Shown here: piece by piece, positions 8,329 through 16,871 of the stretch
How positions within the stretch are numbered: the stretch's first letter is position 1
Layout: each line of letters begins with the position of its first letter
Assembly (NCBI GenBank): GCA_040220855.1
Contig: JAVJVZ010000030.1
Coordinates: 1-64,000 of the forward strand
Reading direction: 5' to 3'
Source: JACKNG01 sp040220855
GTDB lineage: Bacteria > Pseudomonadota > Gammaproteobacteria > Ga0077536
Length of the DNA: 64,000 bases
Program-made: the position numbers and the translations under genes
Notes under the pieces: generated by a model
What the model was told of the DNA's origin: nothing
Seen by the model: only the letters and a program-made list of their open reading frames with translations
Databases searched by the model: none

Positions 8329-10742
8329 GCGCCGCGCGCGACGACCTCCTGCTCGAAGCCGCCCGTGTCATTTCGGGGGCGCGCGTCGAGTCGGTGTTCG
8401 CCGATTTGATCCGCGCCGCTACCGAACTGCTCGACTGCCAGATTGGCCTCATCGGGCGTTACGTCGAAGATGGCGAGGTGCCGGCCATCGCGCCGCTCGC
8501 CGTATACGCGCACGGACGCTTCGTTCGCCAGTCCCTGTATGCAATCGAAGGCACCCCGTGCCAGACCGTGGTTGGCCAGGAGTTCCGCTTCTATCCACGC
8601 GGCGTCGGCTACCTCTTCCCCGAGGTCAGCGAGAGCGACGCGCGCATCGAAGGCTACGCCGCCTATCCCCTGTTCGATCGGGCGCAGCGCCCGATCGGCA
8701 TCATCACCGTGATGAGCTACGACGTGCTCAGCGGGCGCGAACGCATCGAGTCGCTGCTGCGCCTGTTCGCGCAACGCGCGGTGGCCGAGCTCGAGCGCGC
8801 CGACGCGGCCGATGCCCTCAGGCGCAGCGAAGCGCAGTACCGCGCCATCTTCAACGCGTCGATGGATGGCCTCGTGCTGATGCGTCCGGACGGCGAGATC
8901 GTCGATGCCAACCCCGCTATCGAGCAGCTCTACGGCTTCACCCGTGATGAGCTGGTCGGGCGCCAGGTGCTCGACATGCTTGCGCGCAATCGTGTCGATG
9001 CCGGGCGCGAGTTCATGCGGACCGTGTTGGCCGAGGGTTACGCCCAGACCGAGGACCATGCCACGCGCAAGGATGGCAGCGAGTTTTTCTGCGAACCGCG
9101 CGCGGTACTGATGGACTACGGTGGCGAGCCCCACGTGCTCGCCATCGTGCGCGATATCACCGTGCAGCGTCTCCACGCGCGAGCGCTCGCGCTGAGCGAG
9201 AACCAGCTGCGCAAGACCGTCGACGCCGCGCTCGACTGCATCGTCGCAATGGACGCGGAAGGGCACTGCGTCGAGTTTAATCCGGCGGCCGAGCGCTGTT
9301 TCGGCTACCGTCGCGCCGAAGTGCTCGGTTGCCGGCTGCTCGACCTCATCGTGCCGGAGCGTCTGCGCGCCGAGCACTATGCCGAACTCGCGCGCTACCT
9401 CGAAACCGGTATCGGCGAATACGTCGACACGCGGCGCGAGGTGATCGCGATGCGCGCGAATGGCGACGAATTCCCGATCGAGGCGGCGATCGGCGTGGTC
9501 GAAGGCAGTCGTGGCGTGATCTTCATCGGTTACCTGCGCGACATCACCGAGCAGCGTGCCATCGAGGCGCAACGCGAGCTGCTCGAGGGGCAGTTGCGCC
9601 AGGCACAGAAGATGGAGGCCATCGGCCATCTCACCGGCGGGATTGCCCACGATTTCAACAACATATTGACCAGCGTGCTCGGCTACGTCGAACTCGCTGC
9701 CGAACGCGTCGAAGGCGGTGACGACGAGCGCGTGGTGCGCTACCTCGAGCGGGCACGCCGCTCCGGCGAGCGTGCGCGGGATCTCGTGCAGCAGATGCTC
9801 ACCTTCAGCCGCGGCCAGCAGGGCGCGCCGCGCGAGCTCGATCTCGCCGATGTCGTCACCGAGGGCTTGCAACTGCTCGAACCCATGCTGCCGGCCAGCG
9901 TGCACATCGAAACGCAGTGCGAAACTGATCTGCCGCATACCGTGATCGATCCGATGCACGTCGAACAAGTGCTGGTCAACCTGTGCATCAACGCGCGTGA
10001 CGCGATGGACGGCAGCGGCACGCTACGCGTCGTGTTGACGCACCCGCGTGCGCGCCCGCGCATCTGCAGTGCCTGTCAGCAGGCCGTCAGCGGGGACTTC
10101 GTCGAACTGGCCGTGGGTGACACCGGCCCGGGTATGACCCCCGAGGTGCTCGAGCACGTGTTCGAACCCTTCTTCTCGACCAAGGCGGTTGGGCGCGGCA
10201 GTGGCATGGGATTGGCGACGGTTCACGGTATCGTGCACGAGTACGGTGGCCATGTGGTGGTCGATACGGCGCCAGGCGCCGGGGCCGTGTTCCGCGTGTT
10301 GCTGCCGGCCTGCCGCTCAGCGACGCCTGCCGACGCGGACGCCGGTGCCGCCGGCGCAGCGCCGGACGGCGCGCCCCTGGTCGGGCGGGTGCTGGTGGTC
10401 GACGACAACCCGGCCGTGGCCGAGTTTCTCGAAGAGCTGCTCAGCGGCTGGGGGCTCGAGGTCCGCGTGATCACCGACGCAGCGTCAGCGCTGCGCTGCT
10501 TCCGCGGCGATCCGCATGCCTTCGATGTCGTGGTGCTCGACCAGACCATGCCGCGCATGAGCGGGCTGGAACTCGCCGGCGCACTGCTCACGGTGCGGCC
10601 GGAGGTGCCCGTGATTCTTTACACGGGTTATGCCGAGGGCCTCACCGAGCAGCGCGTTCGTGCGGCCGGCATCCGTGCCTTGGTACGCAAGCCGCTCGAC
10701 ATCCCTGCCTTCCGCACCGAGCTCGGCGCGCTGTTGCCGTGA
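8325..10742 (+). CDS. soluble hybrid histidine kinase (GAF-PAS-PAS-HisKA-HATPase-REC)
   Basis: An 805-aa sensor kinase without membrane segments, hence a cytoplasmic sensor. Order: GAF-like domain (about 15-165), PAS (about 175-290), second PAS (about 300-410), HisKA with phosphoacceptor H442 in GGIAHDFNNIL, HATPase with the N box VNLCINARDAM, G1 VGDTGPGM and G2 GSGMGLATVHG, then a C-terminal receiver with D739 in VLDQTMPRMSG. The AHDFNN H-box is typical of NtrB-like/HWE-unrelated hybrid kinases. A CxxC pair (C581, C584) sits in the ATPase domain just before the G1 box. The OmpR-type regulator upstream is the probable output partner. Confidence 0.9.
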   Translation: MSAARDDLLLEAARVISGARVESVFADLIRAATELLDCQIGLIGRYVEDGEVPAIAPLAVYAHGRFVRQSLYAIEGTPCQTVVGQEFRFYPRGVGYLFPEVSESDARIEGYAAYPLFDRAQRPIGIITVMSYDVLSGRERIESLLRLFAQRAVAELERADAADALRRSEAQYRAIFNASMDGLVLMRPDGEIVDANPAIEQLYGFTRDELVGRQVLDMLARNRVDAGREFMRTVLAEGYAQTEDHATRKDGSEFFCEPRAVLMDYGGEPHVLAIVRDITVQRLHARALALSENQLRKTVDAALDCIVAMDAEGHCVEFNPAAERCFGYRRAEVLGCRLLDLIVPERLRAEHYAELARYLETGIGEYVDTRREVIAMRANGDEFPIEAAIGVVEGSRGVIFIGYLRDITEQRAIEAQRELLEGQLRQAQKMEAIGHLTGGIAHDFNNILTSVLGYVELAAERVEGGDDERVVRYLERARRSGERARDLVQQMLTFSRGQQGAPRELDLADVVTEGLQLLEPMLPASVHIETQCETDLPHTVIDPMHVEQVLVNLCINARDAMDGSGTLRVVLTHPRARPRICSACQQAVSGDFVELAVGDTGPGMTPEVLEHVFEPFFSTKAVGRGSGMGLATVHGIVHEYGGHVVVDTAPGAGAVFRVLLPACRSATPADADAGAAGAAPDGAPLVGRVLVVDDNPAVAEFLEELLSGWGLEVRVITDAASALRCFRGDPHAFDVVVLDQTMPRMSGLELAGALLTVRPEVPVILYTGYAEGLTEQRVRAAGIRALVRKPLDIPAFRTELGALLP

Positions 10743-10977
10743 TGGCTCCGCACTGACGGCGCACGCAACGGCTCATCCCGTCCCGCGGGCCCACCTGATC
10801 GTGCAGTGTCCGGCACAGGGCCACGCTACCGGCCCGCAACAACTCCTCAACAAACCGCGACAGTCGCGAAACCGGCGCGCTACACGCGCCGTGCAGACTT
10901 GCTCCCGAGACGAAGCGGCGCAGAGGTGGCCGCATCGTCGAGTCGCACAGGTTAGTCAATACTCGAGGAGAGCATCA

Positions 10978-11268
10978 ATGAACCCTTTCAACAGCGATCG
11001 CTTCATCGCCGCCATCTTCTGTGTGAGCGCCACGGTGGCCTTCGCCGCGAGCCAGCCCGTCGCCCACGCGGCCACCGCGTTCCCGCCCGCGCACCTCGAT
11101 GCCCGGGCCGTGTTCGCCGCGCCGTCCGGATTGCCGGCGCGGGTGTCGCGGGGACCCTGGTATCGCCCGTCGCCCGAGACCGGTGACGCCGGCGAGCACG
11201 CCATTCGCGGTGGTGCTCCGTTCGCGGCCGAGATCACGGTGACCCCGTGGTACCGCGCGGCGAACTGA
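10978..11268 (+). CDS. small secreted protein with two PWYR motifs
   Basis: A 96-aa protein with an N-terminal signal peptide (MNPFNSDRF, a hydrophobic stretch through AIFCVSATVAFA, and a likely cut near AHAA). GAGGAGAG upstream gives a strong start. The mature peptide of about 65 residues carries PWYR twice, in GPWYRPSP and TPWYRAAN, the second at the extreme C-terminus. I recognise no family. It follows the kinase gene by 235 bp with no gene between, so it probably has its own promoter. Confidence 0.65.
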   Translation: MNPFNSDRFIAAIFCVSATVAFAASQPVAHAATAFPPAHLDARAVFAAPSGLPARVSRGPWYRPSPETGDAGEHAIRGGAPFAAEITVTPWYRAAN

Positions 11269-11355
11269 GCATGGCCAACAGCAAGCCGCCCGGTCCGCAG
11301 GCGCGGGCCGGGCGGCCGATGAGCATGCCGGCGGTAGAGCGCCTATGCTTGGCGC

Positions 11356-11742
11356 ATGCCGTTCACGGTCTCCATCGACGCCGAACGACGACGCATCACC
11401 AGCACCTGGGACGGCGCGGTCGATCGTGCGCAGCTGTTCGCCTACGTCGAGTGCGTGTGGTGTGACCCGGCTGCGCGCGAACTCGACGAGCTGGTCGATT
11501 TCCGCGCCGTGACGCAGGTCGTCCTGTCGGGCGCCGCGATCGCCGAGTTCGCACGTTACTCACGTGCCCTCGACAACCCGGCGGTGTACGCGCGCTCGGC
11601 GGTGATCGCCACCGTGGATCTCGCCTTCGGACTCTCGCGCATGTTCGCCTCGCTGCGCGAGGGCACCCCCGAGGAACGCCGCGAGTTCCGCGTTTTCGAC
11701 GACGCCGTCGCCGCCGAACGCTGGCTCGCGCTGCCACGCTGA
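11356..11742 (+). CDS. STAS/SpoIIAA-like hypothetical protein
   Basis: A 128-aa cytoplasmic protein. The N-terminal beta-rich start (PFTVSIDAERRRITSTWDG) followed by alternating strands and helices resembles the SpoIIAA-like/STAS fold, but this is a shape-level impression without a diagnostic motif. There is no Shine-Dalgarno; instead TATGCT at 11344-11349 ends six bases before the ATG, so the mRNA may be leaderless. The next feature downstream, a hairpin with an A-tract, belongs to the opposite strand. Confidence 0.6.
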   Translation: MPFTVSIDAERRRITSTWDGAVDRAQLFAYVECVWCDPAARELDELVDFRAVTQVVLSGAAIAEFARYSRALDNPAVYARSAVIATVDLAFGLSRMFASLREGTPEERREFRVFDDAVAAERWLALPR

Positions 11743-11754
11743 AACCATGGGTAG

Positions 11755-11784
11755 AAAAAAAGAAGGTCCCGCGTACGGGACCTT
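11755..11784 (-). terminator. Rho-independent terminator (minus strand)
   Basis: AAGGTCCCG and CGGGACCTT form a perfect 9-bp stem around a 4-base loop (11763-11784). On the minus strand a run of seven T (11761-11755) follows after one C. It is the only classical hairpin plus T-run I noticed in the window, and it ends the candidate small RNA. Confidence 0.75.
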
Positions 11785-11856
11785 GCAAGAGGTTGTTCGC
11801 TGCGATCGGGGGGAAGCAGGGAGGAGATGATCGCAGCCCGCTCACGATGAAGCGTG
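11755..11856 (-). ncRNA. candidate trans-acting small RNA with C/U-rich loop
   Basis: Read on the minus strand, about 100 nt form three hairpins: a small CACG/CGUG hairpin at the 5' end, a perfect 9-bp stem (11829-11837 with 11799-11807) closing a 21-nt loop containing CUCCUCCCU and CCCCCC, and a 9-bp stem with loop UACG (11784-11763) followed by C and seven U, a textbook Rho-independent terminator. A possible promoter is TTGCCG (11884-11889) with TATCGT (11863-11868), 15 bp apart, placing the 5' end near 11856. C/U-rich loops are known to pair with Shine-Dalgarno sequences (compare sX13 of Xanthomonas and the CcsR RNAs). No protein gene on this strand ends here. Confidence 0.6.
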
Positions 11857-12029
11857 CAGATGACGATAGTCGACGCCGCCGCGCGGCAATGTGCGCCGGG
11901 TCACGGAACCCGTCACCGTCATCGAACCGTCAGCATCCCGCAACGTGGCCGACACGCCGCGGCACCAGTCTGCTCGAACCTATCGGGTAGAGGTGTCGGG
12001 CGGCGCGCCCGCGGCGGAGGAAGCCAGGT

Positions 12030-12278
12030 ATGAGGCACGAGGTAATCGCGGTCATCGGCGATCGGGTGGCGGTACGCGGTCCGCTCGGTATCGTGGTGTT
12101 CGAGATCATCGGCCCGCACGCGACGCGGGTCGGTGATGTCGTCGCGGGAATACTCGATGAGACCGGCAGTGCGGCCGTCGAGAACGTCACCCGCCACGAG
12201 TACCTCGACGTCTTCGTCGAGGACTGTGGCTGCTCGCCCGACGAGCTGCTCGAGCTGCTCGACGAAGGGGCCGCGTGA
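12030..12278 (+). CDS. hypothetical protein (82 aa)
   Basis: GGAGGAAGCCAGGT directly before ATG 12030 is a strong ribosome binding site. The 82-aa product has a beta-rich N-terminal half (MRHEVIAVIGDRVAVRG) and an acidic helical C-terminus (PDELLELLDEGAA). It has two cysteines in EDCGCSPDE and no signal peptide or membrane segment. I do not recognise the family. It converges with the HMG-CoA lyase gene, 13 bp away. Confidence 0.6.
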   Translation: MRHEVIAVIGDRVAVRGPLGIVVFEIIGPHATRVGDVVAGILDETGSAAVENVTRHEYLDVFVEDCGCSPDELLELLDEGAA

Positions 12279-12291
12279 GCATTAGCGCGCT

Positions 12292-13227
12292 TCAGCGCGC
12301 GCTCGCGGCGACGAAACCCTTGGGCGGTCCGGCGGTGACGATGGCGCCATGAGTCGGCTCACCGTCGAGGTGGGTCTCCATCGCGGTGCGTGCATCGAGC
12401 AGCAGATCGAGATCGATACCGGTCTTGAGGCCCATGGCTTCGAGCATGAACACCAGGTCCTCGGTGACGATGTTGCCGCTCGCGCCGGGCGCGTAGGGAC
12501 AGCCGCCGAGGCCGCCGAGCGACGCATCGAAGCGACGCACGCCAGCATCGAGCGCGGCGTCGACGTTGGCGAGGCCGAGGCCTCGCGTGTCATGGAAATG
12601 CGCGCCGACCGGTACTGTGCCGGCGACCTCGAGCACGGCCCGGAACAACGCTCGGCACTGCGCCGGGTTGCCGTAGCCGACGGTATCGGCGACGGCGAGT
12701 TCGTCGGCACCGAGCGCGACGAGCCGCTCGGCCGCGGTGACCACGGCGTCGATGGCGATGTTGCCGGCAATGGTGCAACCGAAAGCCGTGGCGAGCCCGC
12801 TGGCGACGCGCACGTGCGCATACTGGGGGTGCTCCGCGCGCCAGGCGACGATGGCGGCGAATTCCTCGATGGCCGCGGCGACGCTCTTGCGTACGTTGGC
12901 CTGGCTGTGCGCCTCGGAGACCGACAGCACGTAGTTGACCTGGTCGACCCCGGCGGCGAACGCATTCTGGGCGCCGCGCAGGTTGGGTACCAGTGCCGAC
13001 ACGTGCAGGCCGGCGATGCGCTTCGCTCCGGCCACGACCTCCGCGCTGTCCGCCATCTGCGGCAGCAGCTTCGGTGGCACGAAGGACCCGACCTCGATCT
13101 CGGGTACGCCGGCGGCGGCCTCGCGTGCGATCCAGTCGAGCTTGGCGTCGGTGGGAAACACGGTGGCGATGCTCTGCAGGCCGTCGCGCGTGCCGACCTC
13201 GCGAATCCAGACGTCTCGTTCAATCAT
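12292..13227 (-). CDS. hydroxymethylglutaryl-CoA lyase family protein
   Basis: A 311-aa TIM-barrel enzyme that splits HMG-CoA to acetoacetate and acetyl-CoA, the last step of leucine catabolism. Family signatures are present: REVGTRDGLQS at the N-terminus (catalytic Arg/Asp), VGSFVPPK, the metal-binding AHFHDTRG, and the mobile-loop Cys in GLGGCPYAPGASGN. The length matches the family. It lies 34 bp downstream of an enoyl-CoA hydratase gene on the same strand, consistent with one acyl-CoA catabolic operon. Some family members act on other 3-hydroxy-3-methyl acyl-CoAs, so the exact substrate is inferred. Confidence 0.9.
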   Translation of the reverse strand: MIERDVWIREVGTRDGLQSIATVFPTDAKLDWIAREAAAGVPEIEVGSFVPPKLLPQMADSAEVVAGAKRIAGLHVSALVPNLRGAQNAFAAGVDQVNYVLSVSEAHSQANVRKSVAAAIEEFAAIVAWRAEHPQYAHVRVASGLATAFGCTIAGNIAIDAVVTAAERLVALGADELAVADTVGYGNPAQCRALFRAVLEVAGTVPVGAHFHDTRGLGLANVDAALDAGVRRFDASLGGLGGCPYAPGASGNIVTEDLVFMLEAMGLKTGIDLDLLLDARTAMETHLDGEPTHGAIVTAGPPKGFVAASAR

Positions 13228-13261
13228 CGTTGGGCTCCTCCGCCGTCGCGCGGCGGCTTCT

Positions 13262-14056
13262 TCAGCGACCGTGAAAGCGCGGCGGACGCTTCTCGTTGAA
13301 TGCGCGCACGCCTTCGAGGCGATCCTCGGTCGGTACCATGCGATTGTACGCCTCGAGCTCGAACTGGTAGCCCGTGGCGCGATCGACCTGGGTCGCGATG
13401 CCCATCGACTTCTTCGCCTGGCGAATGGCGATGGGTGCGTTGCGCGCGATGCGCGCAGCGGTTGCGAGCGTTTCCTCGAGCAGCGACTCGCGTTCGCACA
13501 CGCGGTTGACGAGGCCCCAGGCGAGCGCGTCCTCGGCGCTGAATGGCGCGCCCGTATAGATGATCTCGCGCGCGCGCCGTTCGCCCACGGCGTGTGGCAG
13601 GTTGATGGTGCCGCAGGCGCCCGGCATGATGCCGAGCGTGGTCTCGGTCAGCGCGAAGCGCGCCGTGCGTGCGGCATAGAGGAAATCGCAGGACAGTGCG
13701 AATTCGCAGCCGCCGCCGAAAGCGGCACCGTTGATGGCGCCGATGACGGGTACCGGGCAGTCACGCATGTGGCGCACCATCTGCTCGAAGATGGCGTGCT
13801 GGTGTTGCCATTGTGCATCGGTCATGCCGTCGCGGTCCTTGAGATCGCCGCCGGCGCAGAAAACCTTCTCGCCGCGGCCGGTGACGACGATGCAGCGCAG
13901 GTCCTCGCTGTCAACATAGAGGTTCATGAACAGCTCGCGCAGCTCGAGGCCCATCTGCGTGTTCATCGCGTTGGCGCGCGTGGGGCGGTCGAGCCACAGC
14001 AGCAGCACGTGCTCGTCGATGCGCTCGGTGGTGATGGTGGTGTAATCGTTGCGCAT
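13262..14056 (-). CDS. enoyl-CoA hydratase/isomerase family protein
   Basis: A 264-aa crotonase-fold enzyme. The oxyanion-hole segments CAGGDLKD and AAFGGGCEFALSCD are clear, as is PAACG-like MPGACGTINLP, followed by LGLVNRVC-type WGLVNRVCERESL. It would hydrate a 2-enoyl-CoA; methylglutaconyl-CoA would fit the HMG-CoA lyase next door, but this is inference. ATG 14056 is preceded by GGGAGGGG; the longer open frame to 14128 adds only Pro/Ala-rich residues. It begins the two-gene minus-strand unit with the lyase. Confidence 0.88.
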   Translation of the reverse strand: MRNDYTTITTERIDEHVLLLWLDRPTRANAMNTQMGLELRELFMNLYVDSEDLRCIVVTGRGEKVFCAGGDLKDRDGMTDAQWQHQHAIFEQMVRHMRDCPVPVIGAINGAAFGGGCEFALSCDFLYAARTARFALTETTLGIMPGACGTINLPHAVGERRAREIIYTGAPFSAEDALAWGLVNRVCERESLLEETLATAARIARNAPIAIRQAKKSMGIATQVDRATGYQFELEAYNRMVPTEDRLEGVRAFNEKRPPRFHGR

Positions 14057-14161
14057 GGCGGCGTGCCCCTCCCCGGGCAGCGTTGTCGGGCGGGCCGGCA
14101 AGGCGGGGCCGGCGGCAACATTATCCACGACCGTGCCGGTGGCTGGCGGCGCCGTCGCAGC

Positions 14162-14716
14162 TCAGCGCGGGAACGGATCGACCATGCCGGGGGTGAGCGG
14201 GATATCGAAGGCGTTGAGGGTCAGCGACACCAGGCAGTAGTAGCCGACGGTGGTGACGAGTTCGATCAGGCCGGCTTCCCCGAAGGCCTCGTGTGCCTCG
14301 GCATAGAGCGCATCATCGAGACGGTGGGCGTCGAGCAGCGCGTGGGCGACGCGGTGAGCGAGGCCCTGCAGCCCGTCGAAGCCGGGCGGCAGACCGTCGC
14401 GCAGGCGATCGAGCAGGCCCGGGTCGACGCCGGCAGCCTCGGCCAGCGCACGGTGGGCAGCGAACTCGAAGCGCGCCTGGTAGTGCGCGCCAACGGTGCA
14501 GATGGCGACCTCGCGGACGTCGTCGGCGAGGCCGCTCGCGAAGCGCACCGCCGCGCCGAGTGCCTGTGTCGGGCCGCCCACGGCGGGCGCACGCACCCAC
14601 ACACCGAACGGCCCGGCGAGGCCATGGGCGCCGCCCCGCGGACCACTGCGAATGGCCTCGAGCACCGCGCGCTGGGCGGCGTCGAGCCGGTCTTCCTCGA
14701 GTGGCGGCAGGCGCAC
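14162..14716 (-). CDS. carboxymuconolactone decarboxylase (AhpD-like) family protein
   Basis: A 184-aa all-helical protein with the AhpD/CMD pattern: REVAICTVGAHYQARFEFAAHR (about 67-88, here quoted in part as EVAIC and AAHR), where the ExxxC...H pattern normally carries the proton relay. Only one cysteine occurs there, so the CxxC redox pair of true AhpD is absent; a hydrolase/decarboxylase or structural role is more likely than peroxidase reduction. GAGGAG precedes the GTG start at 14716. It is separated from the upstream amidase gene by a strong hairpin. Confidence 0.75.
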   Translation of the reverse strand: MRLPPLEEDRLDAAQRAVLEAIRSGPRGGAHGLAGPFGVWVRAPAVGGPTQALGAAVRFASGLADDVREVAICTVGAHYQARFEFAAHRALAEAAGVDPGLLDRLRDGLPPGFDGLQGLAHRVAHALLDAHRLDDALYAEAHEAFGEAGLIELVTTVGYYCLVSLTLNAFDIPLTPGMVDPFPR

Positions 14717-14747
14717 GCGCGGGACTCCTCGTGGTTGCGGCGATGAT

Positions 14748-14775
14748 GACCGCGGCGGCGTGCGCCGCCGCGGTC
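14748..14775 (-). terminator. strong GC hairpin after amidase gene
   Basis: GACCGCGGCGGCG and its exact complement form a 13-bp stem separated by TG, located 9 bp beyond the amidase stop codon on the minus strand. There is no T-run, so termination would be weak or Rho-assisted; it may also protect the transcript 3' end. Confidence 0.5.
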
Positions 14776-14783
14776 GTGCCCGG

Positions 14784-16223
14784 TCAGGCGTAGAGCGGCG
14801 GGCGCCGGTCAGCCCACGGATGGGCCTGTTCGAGCTGCCCGGCGAGGCTGTAGAGCGTCTCCTCGTCGGCGAGCCGGCCGACGAACTGCATCGCCATCGG
14901 CAGGCCGGCCTTGGACTGCCACAGCGGCAGCATGACCGCCGGCTGGCCGGTGGTATTGAACAGCGGCGTGAACTGCGTGTAGTCGTACATCAGCTGACGC
15001 CACCAGCTCATCATGTCGACACCCTTGGCGTTCTGGTCGAGTTCGCCAAGCTTGGCCACTTCGCGACCGAGGCCGGGGGTGAGCAGCACGTCGTAGTCGC
15101 GCATCACGCCGCCGACGCTGCGCGAGACCTGGTTCTGCACGCCCATCGCCCACTCCATTTCGATTGCTTTCAGCTTGTGGGCGTACTTGTAGACCTCGAG
15201 CGTCACCGCCTCGACCGTCTTCGGGCCGATCTTGCGCCCGGTCATCTGGGCGAAGGCGTCCATGAAGTAGCCCAGCGTCACCGCCCACAGGCGGATGGTC
15301 GATTCGTTGAAGGCTTCCGCGTCGTACTTCAGCTTGACCGGCTCGCACACGTGGCCGAGTCCTTCGAGCAGCTTGACCGTGTCGCCGAGGCGCGCGCGGT
15401 ACTCGGCCGACGCCCGTGCGGTGCCGGGCAGCTGGTCGATGACGCCGATGCGCAGGCTGGCGGGCGGCGTCATGGCGGCGGCGAGGAAGCTGCGTTGCGG
15501 CGGCAGCGCGCAGTAGAAGTAACCGTCGTCAGGGCCGGCGACGGCGTCGAGCATCGCCGCCGAATCGCGTACCGAGCGGGTCTCGACGAACTCGATGGCG
15601 AGTCCCCACAAGAAGATACCCGCGTCGGGACCGGTCGGCGTGCGGCCGCGCGTCGGTTTCATGCCGACTACGCCGTTGCAGGCGCCCGGGATGCGGATGG
15701 AGCCACCGCCGTCATTGGCGTGCGCGATCGGCACCATGCCGCTGGCCACCGCGGCGCCGGCGCCGCCGGACGAACCGCCGACCGAGTGGCCGGTGTTCCA
15801 CGGGTTGCGGGTGGGTCCGTAGACGACTGCCTCGGTATTGGCATTGAAGGCCATCTCCGGCGTCGTGGTGGTACCGACGGTGACCAGGCCGGCCTTGCGC
15901 ATGCGCGTCATCAGTTCGGTATCGGCATCGAAGGTGACACCGGCGGCGAGACGTGAACCGGCCGAGGTCTTCATGCCCTTGAAATGCATGCCGAACTCCT
16001 TGACCAGGAACGGCACGCCGCGGAACGGCCCGTACGGCAGACCCTTGCGGATCTCGGCCACGGCCATGTCGTGCAGCTGCTGCACGACGCAGTTGACCTC
16101 GGGATTGAGACGCTCGATGGCGTCGATCGCGCTGTCGGCGAGGTCGCGCGGCGAGACCTCCTTGCGGCGTACCAGTTCGGCCAGGCCGATACCGTCGTAA
16201 TCGGAATATTCGTCGAAGACCAT
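14784..16223 (-). CDS. amidase signature family hydrolase
   Basis: A 479-aa amidase with the Ser-cisSer-Lys triad: Lys in GVPFLVKEFG, the cis-Ser in HSVGGSSGGAG, and the nucleophile Ser in DGGGSIRIPGACNG. Length and order match the family. It would hydrolyse an amide or an aryl/acyl amide to acid plus amine; the substrate cannot be read out. GGGGAGGAG upstream fixes ATG 16223; the frame is open to 16418 without a better signal. No signal peptide, so cytoplasmic. Probably its own transcript, ended by the hairpin at 14748-14775. Confidence 0.9.
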   Translation of the reverse strand: MVFDEYSDYDGIGLAELVRRKEVSPRDLADSAIDAIERLNPEVNCVVQQLHDMAVAEIRKGLPYGPFRGVPFLVKEFGMHFKGMKTSAGSRLAAGVTFDADTELMTRMRKAGLVTVGTTTTPEMAFNANTEAVVYGPTRNPWNTGHSVGGSSGGAGAAVASGMVPIAHANDGGGSIRIPGACNGVVGMKPTRGRTPTGPDAGIFLWGLAIEFVETRSVRDSAAMLDAVAGPDDGYFYCALPPQRSFLAAAMTPPASLRIGVIDQLPGTARASAEYRARLGDTVKLLEGLGHVCEPVKLKYDAEAFNESTIRLWAVTLGYFMDAFAQMTGRKIGPKTVEAVTLEVYKYAHKLKAIEMEWAMGVQNQVSRSVGGVMRDYDVLLTPGLGREVAKLGELDQNAKGVDMMSWWRQLMYDYTQFTPLFNTTGQPAVMLPLWQSKAGLPMAMQFVGRLADEETLYSLAGQLEQAHPWADRRPPLYA

Positions 16224-16367
16224 GCGGGCGGCTCCTCCCCAGAGGTTGCGTGGCCGGGATTCACTGGCGTGTTCCCGGCGCGTGTTCTCGATGCTGCGCG
16301 AGAGCCGGGTGGCCCGCGCGTACGCCGGAGTATAGGGCGGGTCTGCGCGAGGCACTATCATGGGCGA

Positions 16368-16844
16368 ATGAGCCAGCCCGCGCCGGCGCCTATCGAGATC
16401 GAGGTCGTCGACCTGCACAAGGCCTCCGGCGACAAGCAGGTGCTGTCAGGCGTCGACCTGCGCAGCCATGAATGATTGCAAGACCGGTTCTGCACGCCTG
16501 GCGATCGCCCGCGCGCTGGCCATGGAGCCCGTGGTACTGTTCTACGACGAGCCGACCACGGGCCGACCACGGGCCTCGATCCGACCACCTCCGCCAATAT
16601 GCACGAGCTCATTCACGCGACCCACAACGCCCTGCTGCCGGCCGGTGGCGAACGCACCACGGTGATCATCACGCACGACAAGGACCTGCTCACCCGCCTG
16701 CGGCCGCGCACCGTGATGCTGCACGAGGGACGGGTCTTCTTCGATGGGCCGTTCGCCGACTTCGCGGCCAACGATTCGCCCATCGTACGCCCCTGTTTCG
16801 AGCTCATGCCGGGACTGAACAGTTCCGCTCCCGTGGCGAACTGA
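16368..16844 (+). pseudogene. decayed MlaF-like ABC transporter ATPase
   Basis: Remnant of an ABC ATPase. Bases 16368-16475 encode the N-terminal strand region (IEIEVVDLHKASGDKQVLSGVDL) and then stop. What follows resumes at LAIARALAMEPVVLFYDEP (Walker B), so roughly the Walker A to signature region is missing. At 16544-16566 an 11-bp segment (GCCGACCACGG) is tandemly duplicated; removing one copy restores DEPTTGLDPTTSAN in frame. The C-terminal part (to 16844) keeps TTVIITHDKDLL, with the switch His. The tail resembles MlaF, the phospholipid-transport ATPase. With no Walker A it cannot function. TATCAT ends six bases before the ATG, a leaderless-type promoter. Confidence 0.8.
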
Positions 16845-16871
16845 GACTGCTGCGGACAGTCGGAGATCAGC

